Positions 1 through 9,055 of a DNA stretch of 64,000 nucleotides are shown one piece after another. Made by a program: the position numbers and the translations under genes. Numbering within the stretch: the stretch's first letter is position 1; each line of letters opens with the position of its first letter. The stretch comes from Laspinema olomoucense D3b (GTDB lineage Bacteria; Cyanobacteriota; Cyanobacteriia; Cyanobacteriales; Laspinemataceae): positions 76,766 to 140,765 of the forward strand of contig NZ_JAMXFA010000017.1 in assembly GCF_025370785.1 (NCBI RefSeq), written 5' to 3'. The notes beneath the pieces are model-generated. The model did no database searches. It had not been told where the DNA came from and saw only the letters and a list, made by a program, of their open reading frames with translations.

Positions 1-368
1 TTTAAGCAAAAAAAGGGGGCGATCGCTCCATCGTTACGGAGCGTCCACCCCCATGAAACCATCCCGGAGACTGCACTAAGGGTCACTCATCAAAAAAACC
101 GCACCCTAAAGGGTGGGTCTACACAAACGAAGCCCGCCTGCGCGGGCTAAGATAATGTTGACTTTTTATACCTGGAGGGAGGATTATCCTAAATCCGGTC
201 CTCTTCGGTTTGCTTTATTCTTTAGCCTGCGCAGGCAGGCTTTGTACCTGTAGCCCCACCCTTTAGGGTGCGGGTTTTAAGCAAAAAAAGGGGGCGATCG
301 CTCCATCGTTACGGAGCGTCCACCCCCATGAAACCATCCCGGAGACTGCACTGAGGGTCACTCATCAA
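1..368. repeat. 93-bp direct repeat flanking an inverted repeat
   Basis: Positions 1-93 and 276-368 are the same sequence with one mismatch (A against G at 79/354). Between them, 99-150 and 222-274 are inverted copies of each other and carry the short palindromes AGCCCGCCTGCGCGGGCT and CACCCTAAAGGGTG. The inverted motif family recurs at 38617-38770. No gene is visible. The block lies downstream of carB on its strand and may contribute to transcription termination, but no T-run follows a stem convincingly. Confidence 0.8.
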
Positions 369-395
369 CCCTGGTACAGTCTCCTGTTTAACGCA

Positions 396-3300
396 TTAAT
401 TGAGATAATCCTGAATCGCCTTGACCTCCAACGGTTCACCCTTAAGGGCGCGAATTGCTGCTACCGTTGCCCTTGCACCGGCGATCGTGGTAATAATCGG
501 CAGTTGATAGTCCAGCGCCATGCGGCGAATCATCCGGGCATCCGTCTGGGACTCTTCTCCCGTCGGCGTGTTGATAATAAACTGGATCTGGTCATTCTTA
601 ATCCAGTCAATGACATGAGGACGACCTTCATGGACCTTGAACACCAGTTCCACATTCTCCAGCCCATGATCTTGGAGGACCTTGCGGGTGCCATCGGTGG
701 CAATAATCTTAAAGCCCAAATCCATGAACTCTTTAATCACAGGCACCACCAGGGGTTTATCCCGACTGTTCATGGAAACAAACACCGTTCCCTGAAGCGC
801 TAACCGCACCCCGGCCCCTAATTCAGCTTTTGCAAAAGCCTTGCCGAAATCGGTGTCAATCCCCATCACTTCCCCAGTCGATCGCATTTCTGGACCTAAG
901 AGGGTATCGCTACCGGGGAACTTGTTAAACGGCAGAACCACCTCTTTCACCGCAATATGTTCGGGAATCTTCTCTTCGGTATAGTTGAGAGATTCTAAGG
1001 TTTTGCCGGACATAATCAAGGAAGCCATCTTCGCCAAGGGAATCCCGATCGCCTTGGAGACAAACGGAACCGTCCGAGAAGCGCGCGGATTAGCTTCTAA
1101 GATGTACACCTGCTCCCCTTGCACCGCATACTGAATATTCATCAACCCAATCACCTTGAGTTTTTGGGCCAATTTAACGGTCCATTCCCGAATTGTGGCT
1201 AAGGCTTCCGGTTTCAAGGAAATATAGGGGATAGAACAGGCGGAGTCACCGGAGTGAATCCCGGCTTGTTCGATATGTTCCATGATGCCGCCGATCACCA
1301 CTTGTCCGGTGGCATCTGCTAAAGCATCCACATCCACCTCCACGGCGTTTTCTAGGAATTTATCAATCAAAATGGGGCGATCGGGTTCGACTTCCACGGC
1401 AAACTTCATATACCGTTCCAAGTCTGCATCGGAATAGACGATTTCCATCGCCCGTCCTCCGAGCACGTAGGAAGGACGCACCACCACGGGATAGCCAATC
1501 TTTTGGGCGATCGCTAAGGCATCCTCATAACTGCGTGCAATCCCATTCGCAGGCTGTTTGATGTCCAATTCCCAGAGAATCTTCTCAAACCGTTCCCGAT
1601 CTTCCGCAATATCGATGGAGTCAGGAGAGGTTCCCCAAATTTGGGTGGTCACTTCTTTGGGTAAGAGGCGATCGGGCCCTTGAGCCATGAGTGCTTCGTA
1701 CAAGGGGATTGCCAATTTTAGAGGGGTTTGTCCGCCAAACTGAATGATTACCCCTTCCGGATTTTCCGCCTCGATGATGTTGAGCACATCTTCTTTGGTG
1801 AGGGGTTCAAAATAGAGGCGATCGCTGGTGTCGTAATCGGTGGAAACGGTTTCCGGGTTTGAGTTGACCATAATGGTCTCGCATCCTTCTTCCCGCAAGG
1901 CATAAGAGGCATGACAGCAGCAATAGTCAAATTCTATCCCTTGTCCAATCCGGTTCGGGCCGCCCCCTAAAATCATCACTTTGCGTTTATTGGAAACGGT
2001 CTGTTCTGATTCTTCTTCGTAGGTGGAATAGTAATAAGGGGTGAGGGCTTCAAATTCTGCCGCACAGGTATCGACCAATTTGTACACTGGCTTGACCCCT
2101 AAGCCGACGCGGTAGGCCCGTACTTGGTCTTCGTGGGTTTTGGTCGCAAAGGCAATTTGGCGATCGCTGAATCCTTGACGTTTGATTGCATACATCTGCT
2201 CTTTTGTCAAGTCTTCAAGCTGCGATCGCTTGAGGAATTTTTCCGTTTCTAGGAGTTCTTGGAATTTATCCAGGAACCAGGGGTCAATGCAGGTGAGTTC
2301 GTAGATTTCCTCCACCGTCATCCCCATCAGCATGGCGTGACGCACGGTAAAAATGCGATCGGGGTTAGGGGTGCGTAATCCGGCGCGAATTTGCTCTAAA
2401 CTCGGCAGCATTTCTTGGCGATCGCATCCCCAACCGGAACGCCCAGTTTCCATCGATCGCATGGCTTTTTGGAACGATTCGTTAAAGGTCCGCCCGATCG
2501 CCATTGCTTCACCCACGGACTTCATCTGAGTCGTGAGAGTCGGTTCCGATCCAGAGAATTTCTCAAAGGCAAAGCGGGGAATCTTCGTCACCACATAGTC
2601 AATGGTGGGTTCAAAACTCGCCGGAGTCTTGCGAGTAATATCGTTAGGAATTTCATCCAGGGTATAACCCACCGCCAATTTAGCGGCAAACTTGGCGATC
2701 GCAAATCCGGTTGCCTTCGATGCCAAGGCAGAGGACCGAGAAACCCGAGGGTTCATCTCAATCACAATCAAGTCCCCATTCACCGGATTGATAGCAAACT
2801 GAATATTTGAGCCGCCCGTTTCAACCCCAATCTCACGAATAATGGCGATCGAAGCATCCCGCAGGCGTTGATATTCTTTATCCGTCAGGGTTTGTGCTGG
2901 TGCGACGGTAATCGAGTCCCCGGTGTGAATCCCCATCGGGTCGATATTTTCAATAGAGCAGATAATCACCACGTTATCTGCTAAATCTCGCATGACTTCT
3001 AGTTCATACTCTTTCCAACCCAGCAGGGACTGCTCGATCAGAATCTGAGACACGGGGGAGGCATCAATCCCTCCTGCCGCCATGATTTCAAATTCTTTCT
3101 GGTTGTAGGCGATGCCACCGCCGGTTCCCCCGAGGGTATAGGCGGGTCGAATAATTAAGGGATAGCTGCCGATTTGATGTCCTACAGCTCTAGCTTCCTC
3201 CAGAGTTGTAGCAATTCCCGATGGACAGGTGGCAACCCCAATCCGCGCCATTGCTTCTTTAAACAGCAAGCGATCTTCGGCTTTTTCGATCGCCTCTAAT

Positions 3301-3656
3301 TTTGCACCGATTAACTCGACGCCATACTTGTCTAAAACACCATTTTTGGCTAAGGTAACAGCTAAGTTCAGAGCGGTTTGGCCGCCCATTGTGGGTAACA
3401 GGGCATCGGGTCGCTCTTTGGCGATCACCTTTTCCAGCACTTCCGGGATTAATGGCTCGATATAGGTGCGATCGGCGGTTTCGGGGTCGGTCATGATTGT
3501 GGCGGGGTTCGAGTTCACCAGCACCACTTCATATCCTTCTTCTCGGAGCGCTTTACAAGCTTGCGTCCCTGAATAGTCAAATTCGCAAGCTTGCCCGATC
3601 ACAATAGGACCAGAGCCGATGATCAGGATTTTCTGGATGTCGTTGCGACGGGGCAT
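396..3656 (-). CDS. carB: carbamoyl-phosphate synthase large subunit
   Basis: Makes carbamoyl phosphate from bicarbonate, ammonia (delivered by the CarA glutaminase) and two ATP, for arginine and pyrimidine synthesis in the cytosol. The 1,086-residue length is normal for the family. The two homologous halves are visible: each begins with a nucleotide-binding GSGPIVIGQ or GGGPNRIGQ loop followed by EFDY, and each has an ATP-grasp segment ending in EMNPR or EANPR. The last ~140 residues form the MGS-like regulatory domain. ATG start with a conserved [17 protein letters not shown] beginning. carA is not in the window, so the gene stands alone, as is common in cyanobacteria. Confidence 0.98.
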   Translation of the reverse strand: MPRRNDIQKILIIGSGPIVIGQACEFDYSGTQACKALREEGYEVVLVNSNPATIMTDPETADRTYIEPLIPEVLEKVIAKERPDALLPTMGGQTALNLAVTLAKNGVLDKYGVELIGAKLEAIEKAEDRLLFKEAMARIGVATCPSGIATTLEEARAVGHQIGSYPLIIRPAYTLGGTGGGIAYNQKEFEIMAAGGIDASPVSQILIEQSLLGWKEYELEVMRDLADNVVIICSIENIDPMGIHTGDSITVAPAQTLTDKEYQRLRDASIAIIREIGVETGGSNIQFAINPVNGDLIVIEMNPRVSRSSALASKATGFAIAKFAAKLAVGYTLDEIPNDITRKTPASFEPTIDYVVTKIPRFAFEKFSGSEPTLTTQMKSVGEAMAIGRTFNESFQKAMRSMETGRSGWGCDRQEMLPSLEQIRAGLRTPNPDRIFTVRHAMLMGMTVEEIYELTCIDPWFLDKFQELLETEKFLKRSQLEDLTKEQMYAIKRQGFSDRQIAFATKTHEDQVRAYRVGLGVKPVYKLVDTCAAEFEALTPYYYSTYEEESEQTVSNKRKVMILGGGPNRIGQGIEFDYCCCHASYALREEGCETIMVNSNPETVSTDYDTSDRLYFEPLTKEDVLNIIEAENPEGVIIQFGGQTPLKLAIPLYEALMAQGPDRLLPKEVTTQIWGTSPDSIDIAEDRERFEKILWELDIKQPANGIARSYEDALAIAQKIGYPVVVRPSYVLGGRAMEIVYSDADLERYMKFAVEVEPDRPILIDKFLENAVEVDVDALADATGQVVIGGIMEHIEQAGIHSGDSACSIPYISLKPEALATIREWTVKLAQKLKVIGLMNIQYAVQGEQVYILEANPRASRTVPFVSKAIGIPLAKMASLIMSGKTLESLNYTEEKIPEHIAVKEVVLPFNKFPGSDTLLGPEMRSTGEVMGIDTDFGKAFAKAELGAGVRLALQGTVFVSMNSRDKPLVVPVIKEFMDLGFKIIATDGTRKVLQDHGLENVELVFKVHEGRPHVIDWIKNDQIQFIINTPTGEESQTDARMIRRMALDYQLPIITTIAGARATVAAIRALKGEPLEVKAIQDYLN

Positions 3657-4018
3657 AGGCTTAAACTATCGACTTGTGGGTTGAGGTGTTTTCATTGTCA
3701 AGGGTCTGTTGTCAATTGCCAGCTTTCAGTTACAACTGACCACTGACCTTTGACTACTGACCCCGGATCGCATTTTTGCTAAATCCAGTTTATTTTACGA
3801 GGTTTCACTCAATCCGTATCACTCGGTTTTGCTAATAACAAGATTTGATGACTTCCTCTCCCTCGCCTCCGGTGCGCTCACAGCAGTTTAAGCCGAGGAA
3901 ATTCCTTCGTCATTTTTTCCCAGGAAGGTGGATACAGTAAGGGGAAGACAAACTGGGTTTCTGACCCTAATTTGTTGCTAATTTGCCAAATTTTTGTGAA
4001 GAAAGCCGGTTTTTTGTC
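3657..4018. other. intergenic region carB-fur, no gene seen
   Basis: Both neighbours are on the minus strand, so this stretch holds the carB promoter side and the end of the Fur-family gene. It contains short degenerate repeats of the type CAACTGACCACTGACC near 3730-3765 but no convincing ORF or terminator hairpin. Confidence 0.5.
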
Positions 4019-4573
4019 CTACTCATCTAAATCCGGTGCCGCTCCCGTACCCCTGTCCGCGATCGCTTCGGCGAGATTCACTGCCATGCCGGATTTTGGA
4101 CATATCCAATCTTCGGCGAGTAAATAGGGCCATCCCTGCTCAAATGCTTCTAGACAAACTGCATGAAGGGTCAGTTGCGCATCTAACATTTGAAATTGAG
4201 CCGCATCTGCTTGCTTGCTGCAAATTTTAGCAATTGAATCACTGGTAAATTCAATCGTCTGATGGCACTGAACGCAAACCAGATGATGGTGCGGTTGTGA
4301 GGGTTTGTTCAGTTCGTAGTGTTTATGCCCTTCGGCTAACTCTAGTTCCCGCAGAATTCCGATCCGCGCCATCAAATTTAGGGTTCGATACACCGTGGAT
4401 AGGCTAATTTTCTCCCCCTGTCGCTGCAACAAACTGTAGAGTTCTTCAGCACTTAAATGGTTGCCTTGGGGGATGGTTTGAAAGATCCCCAGGATGGCTT
4501 CCCGTTGAGGAGTCAGGCGACAGCCCAATTGTCGCAATTCGCTTTTGAGTTGAGCCTGGGTATAAAATGGCAT
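4019..4573 (-). CDS. Fur-family metal-dependent repressor (FurB/Zur-like)
   Basis: DNA-binding metalloregulator. The N-terminal winged helix (about residues 1-85) contains RLTPQREAILGIF and SLSTVYRTLNLMARIGIL; the dimerisation and metal domain follows with HHHLVCVQC (C100 and C103). Length 184 aa. By family memory the N-terminal half resembles Anabaena FurB (Zur) more than FurA. Oddity: the usual second CxxC is reduced to one cysteine (HAVCLEAF, C140), and an extended C-terminus carries a further Cys158. The structural zinc site is therefore altered, or closed by Cys158. Dps, porin and Fut genes follow nearby, so control of metal uptake or iron storage is a reasonable inference. Fur, Zur and PerR cannot be separated from sequence alone. 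Confidence 0.85.
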   Translation of the reverse strand: MPFYTQAQLKSELRQLGCRLTPQREAILGIFQTIPQGNHLSAEELYSLLQRQGEKISLSTVYRTLNLMARIGILRELELAEGHKHYELNKPSQPHHHLVCVQCHQTIEFTSDSIAKICSKQADAAQFQMLDAQLTLHAVCLEAFEQGWPYLLAEDWICPKSGMAVNLAEAIADRGTGAAPDLDE

Positions 4574-4922
4574 GACGACTTACCCAAATTTATGGTCAAT
4601 GGTTGGTCAGAATTCGGCCCTTTGTCCGGTAGGGTCACTATGGTGGGCGCGATCGCTTGGTTAGCTTCGATACCCCAGGCATCAGCCTTTAGGCATCAAG
4701 GCGCCAGATTCCCTAACTCATCGCAACCTGAGCGGTAAATCCAGTCACCCTTTCTCCCTTGCTACAACTCCTCATCCATAACTTGACCGCCAACGGTCTT
4801 GACAAAATTATATTTGTCCGGTATTTTCTCCCTCTTATTGAAATTAATACTCAATAAAGGAATAAATCTAGTAATACAGAATTTGGCTTTTATTGCAAGT
4901 TTTTTCAAATAAAATTTAATCC

Positions 4923-5046
4923 CCCCATCCTCCCCATCCTCCCCATCCTCCCCATCTCCCCATCTCCCCATCCTCCCCATCCTCCCCATCCTCCCCATCC
5001 TCCCCATCCTCCCCATCCTCCCCATCCTCCCCATCCTCCCCATCTC
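4923..5046. repeat. 9-bp minisatellite (CCTCCCCAT)n
   Basis: About fourteen head-to-tail copies of CCTCCCCAT, with two shortened 7-bp units (CTCCCCA) near 4956-4970. The minus strand reads as an open frame of repeated Gly-Arg-Met, but composition and lack of any conserved part make it a by-product. It lies downstream of the dps terminator and upstream of the Fur-family gene. Confidence 0.95.
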
Positions 5047-5051
5047 CCCCC

Positions 5052-5085
5052 AAAAAAGATGCAGAGAGGGAAAACCCCCCTCTGC
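5052..5085 (-). terminator. terminator of dps
   Basis: On the minus strand a GC-rich stem (GCAGAGGGGGG, loop TTTT, CCCTCTCTGC) is followed by a T-run, about 100 nt after the dps stop codon. Typical intrinsic terminator architecture. Confidence 0.75.
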
Positions 5086-5189
5086 CTTAAGCGTTCTCTT
5101 CTGTTTAGAATCGATAGGTCGAGTCGGTCAGCTTTAAAAGCTGAACTTCCTTCTACAGTAACGCAGTTTTGAGAAAATCTCTCTATTAT

Positions 5190-5726
5190 TTAGTGGGAAA
5201 GAACTAAACTATCATGAGCTAGGAAATGAGCCAGATGATAAGCTCGTTCTTCCGTCGCCAACAGGATTTTCTCGTACAGATACCGGGTGGCGCGATCGCC
5301 CAAACTCTCCGCCTGAGCAGCCTGCCGTCGCAACAATTGAATCATCCCTTGTTCCCCCACCAAATCATGCTCCACCATCTGACGGCAGGTATAGACCCCA
5401 TCCGGTTCCGGGGTCCAGCAGCACAACTCCGCTAATTTACTAAAACTCGCGGCTGGAATTCCACCCAACCCATTCAATCGTTCCCCTAAATCATGAACGT
5501 GTTCTTCTACTGCTTCGTAACTTTCTTGAAAAAACTCATGCAGGGAGTAAAACTCAGCCCCTTCTACCACAAAATGATGTTTTTGATATTGCAAATAAAG
5601 CGCTTGAAAGCTTGCTAGTGCTACATTTAAGCCCTCGCAAACCGGCCCTGTCACTGAGGTTTCTAATCCAATGGGATTGTCGGCAATATGCCCAAAGGCT
5701 CGGACGGCATTCTGCATTTCAGCCAT
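5190..5726 (-). CDS. dps: Dps/DpsA ferritin-like DNA-protection protein
   Basis: Mini-ferritin that oxidises and stores iron with peroxide, protecting DNA; family members form 12-subunit shells. 178 aa, with the Dps core [17 protein letters not shown], continuing through [14 protein letters not shown], and a C-terminal helix rich in His. Compared from memory with E. coli Dps, the ferroxidase ligands H51, H63 and E82 are kept but the two aspartates align with Gln67 and His78. A His at that place is a feature I recall for cyanobacterial DpsA proteins with a zinc-containing centre. ATG start, with an A/G-rich stretch upstream. The neighbouring Fur-family and Fut genes fit a role in iron homeostasis. 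Confidence 0.93.
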   Translation of the reverse strand: MAEMQNAVRAFGHIADNPIGLETSVTGPVCEGLNVALASFQALYLQYQKHHFVVEGAEFYSLHEFFQESYEAVEEHVHDLGERLNGLGGIPAASFSKLAELCCWTPEPDGVYTCRQMVEHDLVGEQGMIQLLRRQAAQAESLGDRATRYLYEKILLATEERAYHLAHFLAHDSLVLSH

Positions 5727-6265
5727 AATTAGTGTTCTCCTTTTTTATTGGCAAATTTTATTGCTCAATAGAGGGATTTTAACACAGGCAAATCGAGGGG
5801 TAGAGTACATAGAATACACTCTAAATGTTTTTAACCCACTATAAATTATCAATTAGCTCAGTTTTTAAAATATTGCAGATTACCAACTTTAATAAAGTAA
5901 GTTGCGGATTCTTCTGAACAAAATCCTAGGATCCACCATTAGATGGAGTTGACGGGCTATCCCACTACTTTAGCCGGTTATTGCTAGGGGTAGTGTGATG
6001 CCTTGATTTAACACTAAATATAGAGTTCTATTCGGCTAAATTGATAAAATTTCTTATTTTTAGGGGCAAAATCTTGATGAATTGTAAAGTTTTGTTAAAG
6101 TCTGTCGGAAAGTAGATGAGAATATTTGTCAGTTGGAGTAATCTAAGGGAGAGAGGCGATCTCCAGGTTCAGAACCTGATCGCATTTGCTCAGAGGGAGG
6201 GGAAGAATCAAAGGGTCCCTCTACTCAGCTTACTGATAATATTTAGCAAGTATTAGGACAATCGC
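5727..6265. promoter_or_regulatory. divergent intergenic region dps / small ORF
   Basis: 539 bp between diverging genes and therefore containing both promoters. The stretch 6069-6095 resembles 9944-9967 upstream of futA: both contain TGATGA, then about six bases later GTAAAGTTTT. A short stem AGGTT-CAG-AACCT lies at 6162-6174. Its use is unknown. Confidence 0.45.
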
Positions 6266-6511
6266 ATGGAATCATCGGAGTATAAGACCGATCTAGCACA
6301 GTTAGTAGAAGTGAATGGGACCGAACGATGGTCTGTATTTCAGCGGTTGCGTGAACTAGAGATTCCCTGTTGGTGTGAACCTAATCAGCCATTGCGGGTG
6401 TACCTGAGCAATACCAGAGCTACCGTGCAATTTTGGAGTGTATCCAGACAGCTAAATGCCTCGCGTCAGGAGTTAGTGCTGTGGTTAGAACAGTGCTGGC
6501 AGATGAATTAA
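6266..6511 (+). CDS. small conserved-looking hypothetical protein, 81 aa
   Basis: ATG-started 81-residue protein. It reads as a compact globular domain rich in Trp, Arg and Leu (WSVFQRLRELEIPCWCEP at about 22-39, WSVSRQLNASRQELVLWLEQCW near the end) with no signal peptide or membrane segment. Codon use resembles its neighbours. I do not recognise a function; small proteins of this kind are common in cyanobacteria. It lies 117 bp upstream of the ferredoxin-like gene on the same strand and may be co-transcribed with it. Confidence 0.65.
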   Translation: MESSEYKTDLAQLVEVNGTERWSVFQRLRELEIPCWCEPNQPLRVYLSNTRATVQFWSVSRQLNASRQELVLWLEQCWQMN

Positions 6512-6628
6512 TGCAGGGCGATCGCCGGTGAGGGGAGTCCCGGATCCGGTCACTAAAAGGATAGAAAAAAGCGATCGCCCGAGTTTAAGCAAATTTTTGT
6601 ACAAAAAACAACTACCAAAAACAAGACA

Positions 6629-7279
6629 ATGGGTAAATCATATAAACAAACCTCAGAACTCAATCTCGAAGGTCGTTTCTTAGGGTTTGGCATCCCCGGG
6701 GGAACAAATCTCAAATACTTTCGATTGGCGACAGCGGAAGGAGAACGGTTCATTAAGCTAGATATGCCGAAAAAGCAGCGTGCTATTTTAGAAACTCAGT
6801 TGAGACCCGGAGACTGGGTGAGGGCGATCGGTGAGAAACAACTGAACCTGAAAACCGGATTGTGGAAGCTCAAAGCCTATCATATTCTCCCGGCCCTCAA
6901 CTCAGTCTCTTTTGAACCCGCGCCGATCGCGAGTCCTGTATCAGGTTGTGATCATTTTCGAGACTGTGCGATCGCCGAAACTTGTGTGAGTTCTCCACCC
7001 CCCATTGCCACCCTCGAACCCATCCTCCCCGAAAAAAAGAAAGCAACTATTTTGATTTGTCAAAAGTCCGACTGCCGCAAGAAAGGCGGCGCTGCAGTCT
7101 GTAAAGCATTAGAAGAACAGTTACGTCAAAAAGGGTTAGAAGATAATGTCACCATCAAGGGAACCGGCTGTATGAGTCGCTGCAAAGCTGGCCCCAATGT
7201 GGTCGTCATGCCGGATAAAGCACGTTATACTAACATTCAACCCGAAGAAATTCCCAAATTGATTGCCAATCATTTTTAG
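6629..7279 (+). CDS. (2Fe-2S) thioredoxin-like ferredoxin domain protein
   Basis: 216 aa. The C-terminal ~80 residues are a thioredoxin-like [2Fe-2S] ferredoxin: ILICQKSDCRKKGGAAVC, then GTGCMSRCKAGPNVVVMP, giving the cysteines that hold the cluster. The N-terminal ~90 residues (LEGRFLGFGIPGG, then FRLATAEGERFIKLD) look like a separate small beta-rich domain, linked by a Pro-rich stretch that itself has a few Cys (CDHFRDCAIAETC). Probably an electron-transfer or Fe-S regulatory protein in the cytosol; partner unknown. Placement next to dps and the iron porin supports a link with iron status. It converges on the porin gene and shares a terminator with it. Confidence 0.85.
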   Translation: MGKSYKQTSELNLEGRFLGFGIPGGTNLKYFRLATAEGERFIKLDMPKKQRAILETQLRPGDWVRAIGEKQLNLKTGLWKLKAYHILPALNSVSFEPAPIASPVSGCDHFRDCAIAETCVSSPPPIATLEPILPEKKKATILICQKSDCRKKGGAAVCKALEEQLRQKGLEDNVTIKGTGCMSRCKAGPNVVVMPDKARYTNIQPEEIPKLIANHF

Positions 7280-7314
7280 GGCAATTCAAACCTTAAAAAC
7301 TTTTTATTAATAAA

Positions 7315-7348
7315 AAGAATCGGTAAATTGTAAAATTTACCGATTCTT
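7315..7348. terminator. bidirectional terminator
   Basis: Perfect 15-bp inverted repeat (AAGAATCGGTAAATT with loop GTAA) between two convergent genes, flanked by an A/T-rich stretch that supplies T-runs on both strands. It serves the ferredoxin-like gene (+) and the porin gene (-). Confidence 0.85.
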
Positions 7349-7378
7349 CCCATGTTCAGCAGGACCAATCCAGTGAAT

Positions 7379-9055
7379 TTAGAAAGTAAACTGAGTTCGC
7401 ATCGTACCCACCCAGACAGTATTGTTGTCTGAATTATGATCGGGATTGGTAATCACGAAAAATCCCGGAGTAATGTTGATTCTCTCAGTGATGGGATACT
7501 TGAATAATGCCTCAAAATGCAAGGAAGTATCCGGGTCTTCCCGTCCAGAGACATCATTACTAATGACTTTCGGCGGTTGTCCGATAATAAAACCGAGTAC
7601 GCTTCCTTCTTTGACTAAATCGGGAACCCCGACATTCAGCGCCCAGTTAAATAACGTGGCACTATCGCCGCTGTTGACATCTCCGTCACTGACTTGGGCT
7701 TCGGCTAAGGACCAACCGGCCCAACCGGAAACCGTCACGGGAGCGAATGCGAAGCTGGCTTGTAACCCCAAGTTATTGGAAGAGGTGGCAACATCATTGG
7801 TAAAAGGTCGCCTTGCATTGCCAGAACCCGTACCCCCGGAAAGGTTGACCTCACCTCCTGGAAAATAGGAGTTCGAGTAAGTCACGCTGACCTCTAAATT
7901 TTCCACAGGAGTGGCGGTGAGCTGGGCAGTTGCGCTATAGCTGCCGTCAAATAACCCATTTTTTGAGGTTGGGGTGTTGGCATTTTCTGCTAGATATGCA
8001 CCATACAGTGTAGCCCACTCGCCAAAGCTGTATTCAACGCCTACACCGGCACCACCCGGTTGCCGAAAAACAGCAGGGTTGCGACGGGCAAATCGGGAAA
8101 GAGCACCGCTACCACTACTTTCAAACAGGGGATTGGTGACGGTCATGAGGTGATCATGAGAGACCCCGGTTCCTGCGAGCCATACTCTGAGGTTATCGGT
8201 GACGGCAAACCGATACTCTAGACGTTCCAGGAGGGTTTCGTTCTCGCTTTCTCCGTCGAATCCCAAGCGAGACATGAGGGTTCCCGTGGTGTTATCTAAA
8301 CGTGCCACGTTGATGGATTGCAGTCGGGCTCGGAGGCGATCTCTCCCGGTTAAGCTACTGTCAAAGACGAGACGCATTTGATAGCCGAAGGAAAGTTCGG
8401 TGTCTTCTCCACCCCCGATGGTTTCTGAGCGATCGCCAAAGGCATCAATGGGAGCCATGAGAACTTCACCACTCAATTTTGTAGTGGGGGAGAACTGATT
8501 GGCTTCTAATTCTGCCGCGCGAACCTCTAAGGCATCCACTCGACCTCGCAGGGTGGCGAGTTCGGCGGCAAATTCTTCTTGTAATCGGCGAATCGATTCG
8601 AGTTCCTCTGGGGATAAGGCGTTTAAATCTTCGATTCGCTCTTGAATCTGAATCAAACAGGCGTTTAAGCTGGCGGCGAATTCGTAGCGCGTCATGGCGC
8701 GGTTACCGCGATAGGTCCCATCGCCATAGCCGAGGAGACATTGATGGCGCTCGGCGAGGGCGCTAACTGCCTGAAATGCCCAGTCTGTAGGGCTAACATC
8801 GCTGAGCTCCCCGACCGAGTTGATCTGTTCTAGGGGACCTGTTTCTAGGTCAGCCTGGGAGTAGAGATTGATTTGTTCCAGAATATCCAAGGGTTCTGGA
8901 GTTGCTGCATTTTCAGCGATCGCCGCCACATCCGGTATGGGATCCGGTTGGGCCGTGGACAGGGCAGGCATTGCAGAGATCCCTGTAGGAATCAATGCCT
9001 CGATCACCAACATAGCTGGCGATGCCAGCATAACCTTCATCCAATTGTGACGCAT
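7379..9055 (-). CDS. iron uptake porin (SLH + OprB-type cyanobacterial porin)
   Basis: Outer-membrane porin. The ATG at 9055 (MRHNWMKVM) begins a signal peptide with cleavage near the Ala-rich stretch; an upstream TTG extension to 9136 is in frame but less likely. Mature domain order: acidic linker, SLH domain (SPTDWAFQAVSALAERHQCL and YGDGTYRGNRAMTRYEFAAS), a coiled coil of about 60 residues (ERIEDLNALSPEELESIRRL onward), then a carbohydrate-selective OprB-like beta-barrel ending in the terminal phenylalanine (GTMRTQFTF). The SLH and coiled coil anchor such porins to peptidoglycan. Cyanobacterial members are annotated as iron uptake porins, which fits the adjacent Fut transporter. Substrate not shown by sequence. 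Confidence 0.9.
   Translation of the reverse strand: MRHNWMKVMLASPAMLVIEALIPTGISAMPALSTAQPDPIPDVAAIAENAATPEPLDILEQINLYSQADLETGPLEQINSVGELSDVSPTDWAFQAVSALAERHQCLLGYGDGTYRGNRAMTRYEFAASLNACLIQIQERIEDLNALSPEELESIRRLQEEFAAELATLRGRVDALEVRAAELEANQFSPTTKLSGEVLMAPIDAFGDRSETIGGGEDTELSFGYQMRLVFDSSLTGRDRLRARLQSINVARLDNTTGTLMSRLGFDGESENETLLERLEYRFAVTDNLRVWLAGTGVSHDHLMTVTNPLFESSGSGALSRFARRNPAVFRQPGGAGVGVEYSFGEWATLYGAYLAENANTPTSKNGLFDGSYSATAQLTATPVENLEVSVTYSNSYFPGGEVNLSGGTGSGNARRPFTNDVATSSNNLGLQASFAFAPVTVSGWAGWSLAEAQVSDGDVNSGDSATLFNWALNVGVPDLVKEGSVLGFIIGQPPKVISNDVSGREDPDTSLHFEALFKYPITERINITPGFFVITNPDHNSDNNTVWVGTMRTQFTF

Noticed and set aside
4762-5043. 93-aa minus-strand frame of repeated Gly-Arg-Met
   Set aside because: It is a translation of the 9-bp minisatellite; no conserved domain and no proper ribosome site.
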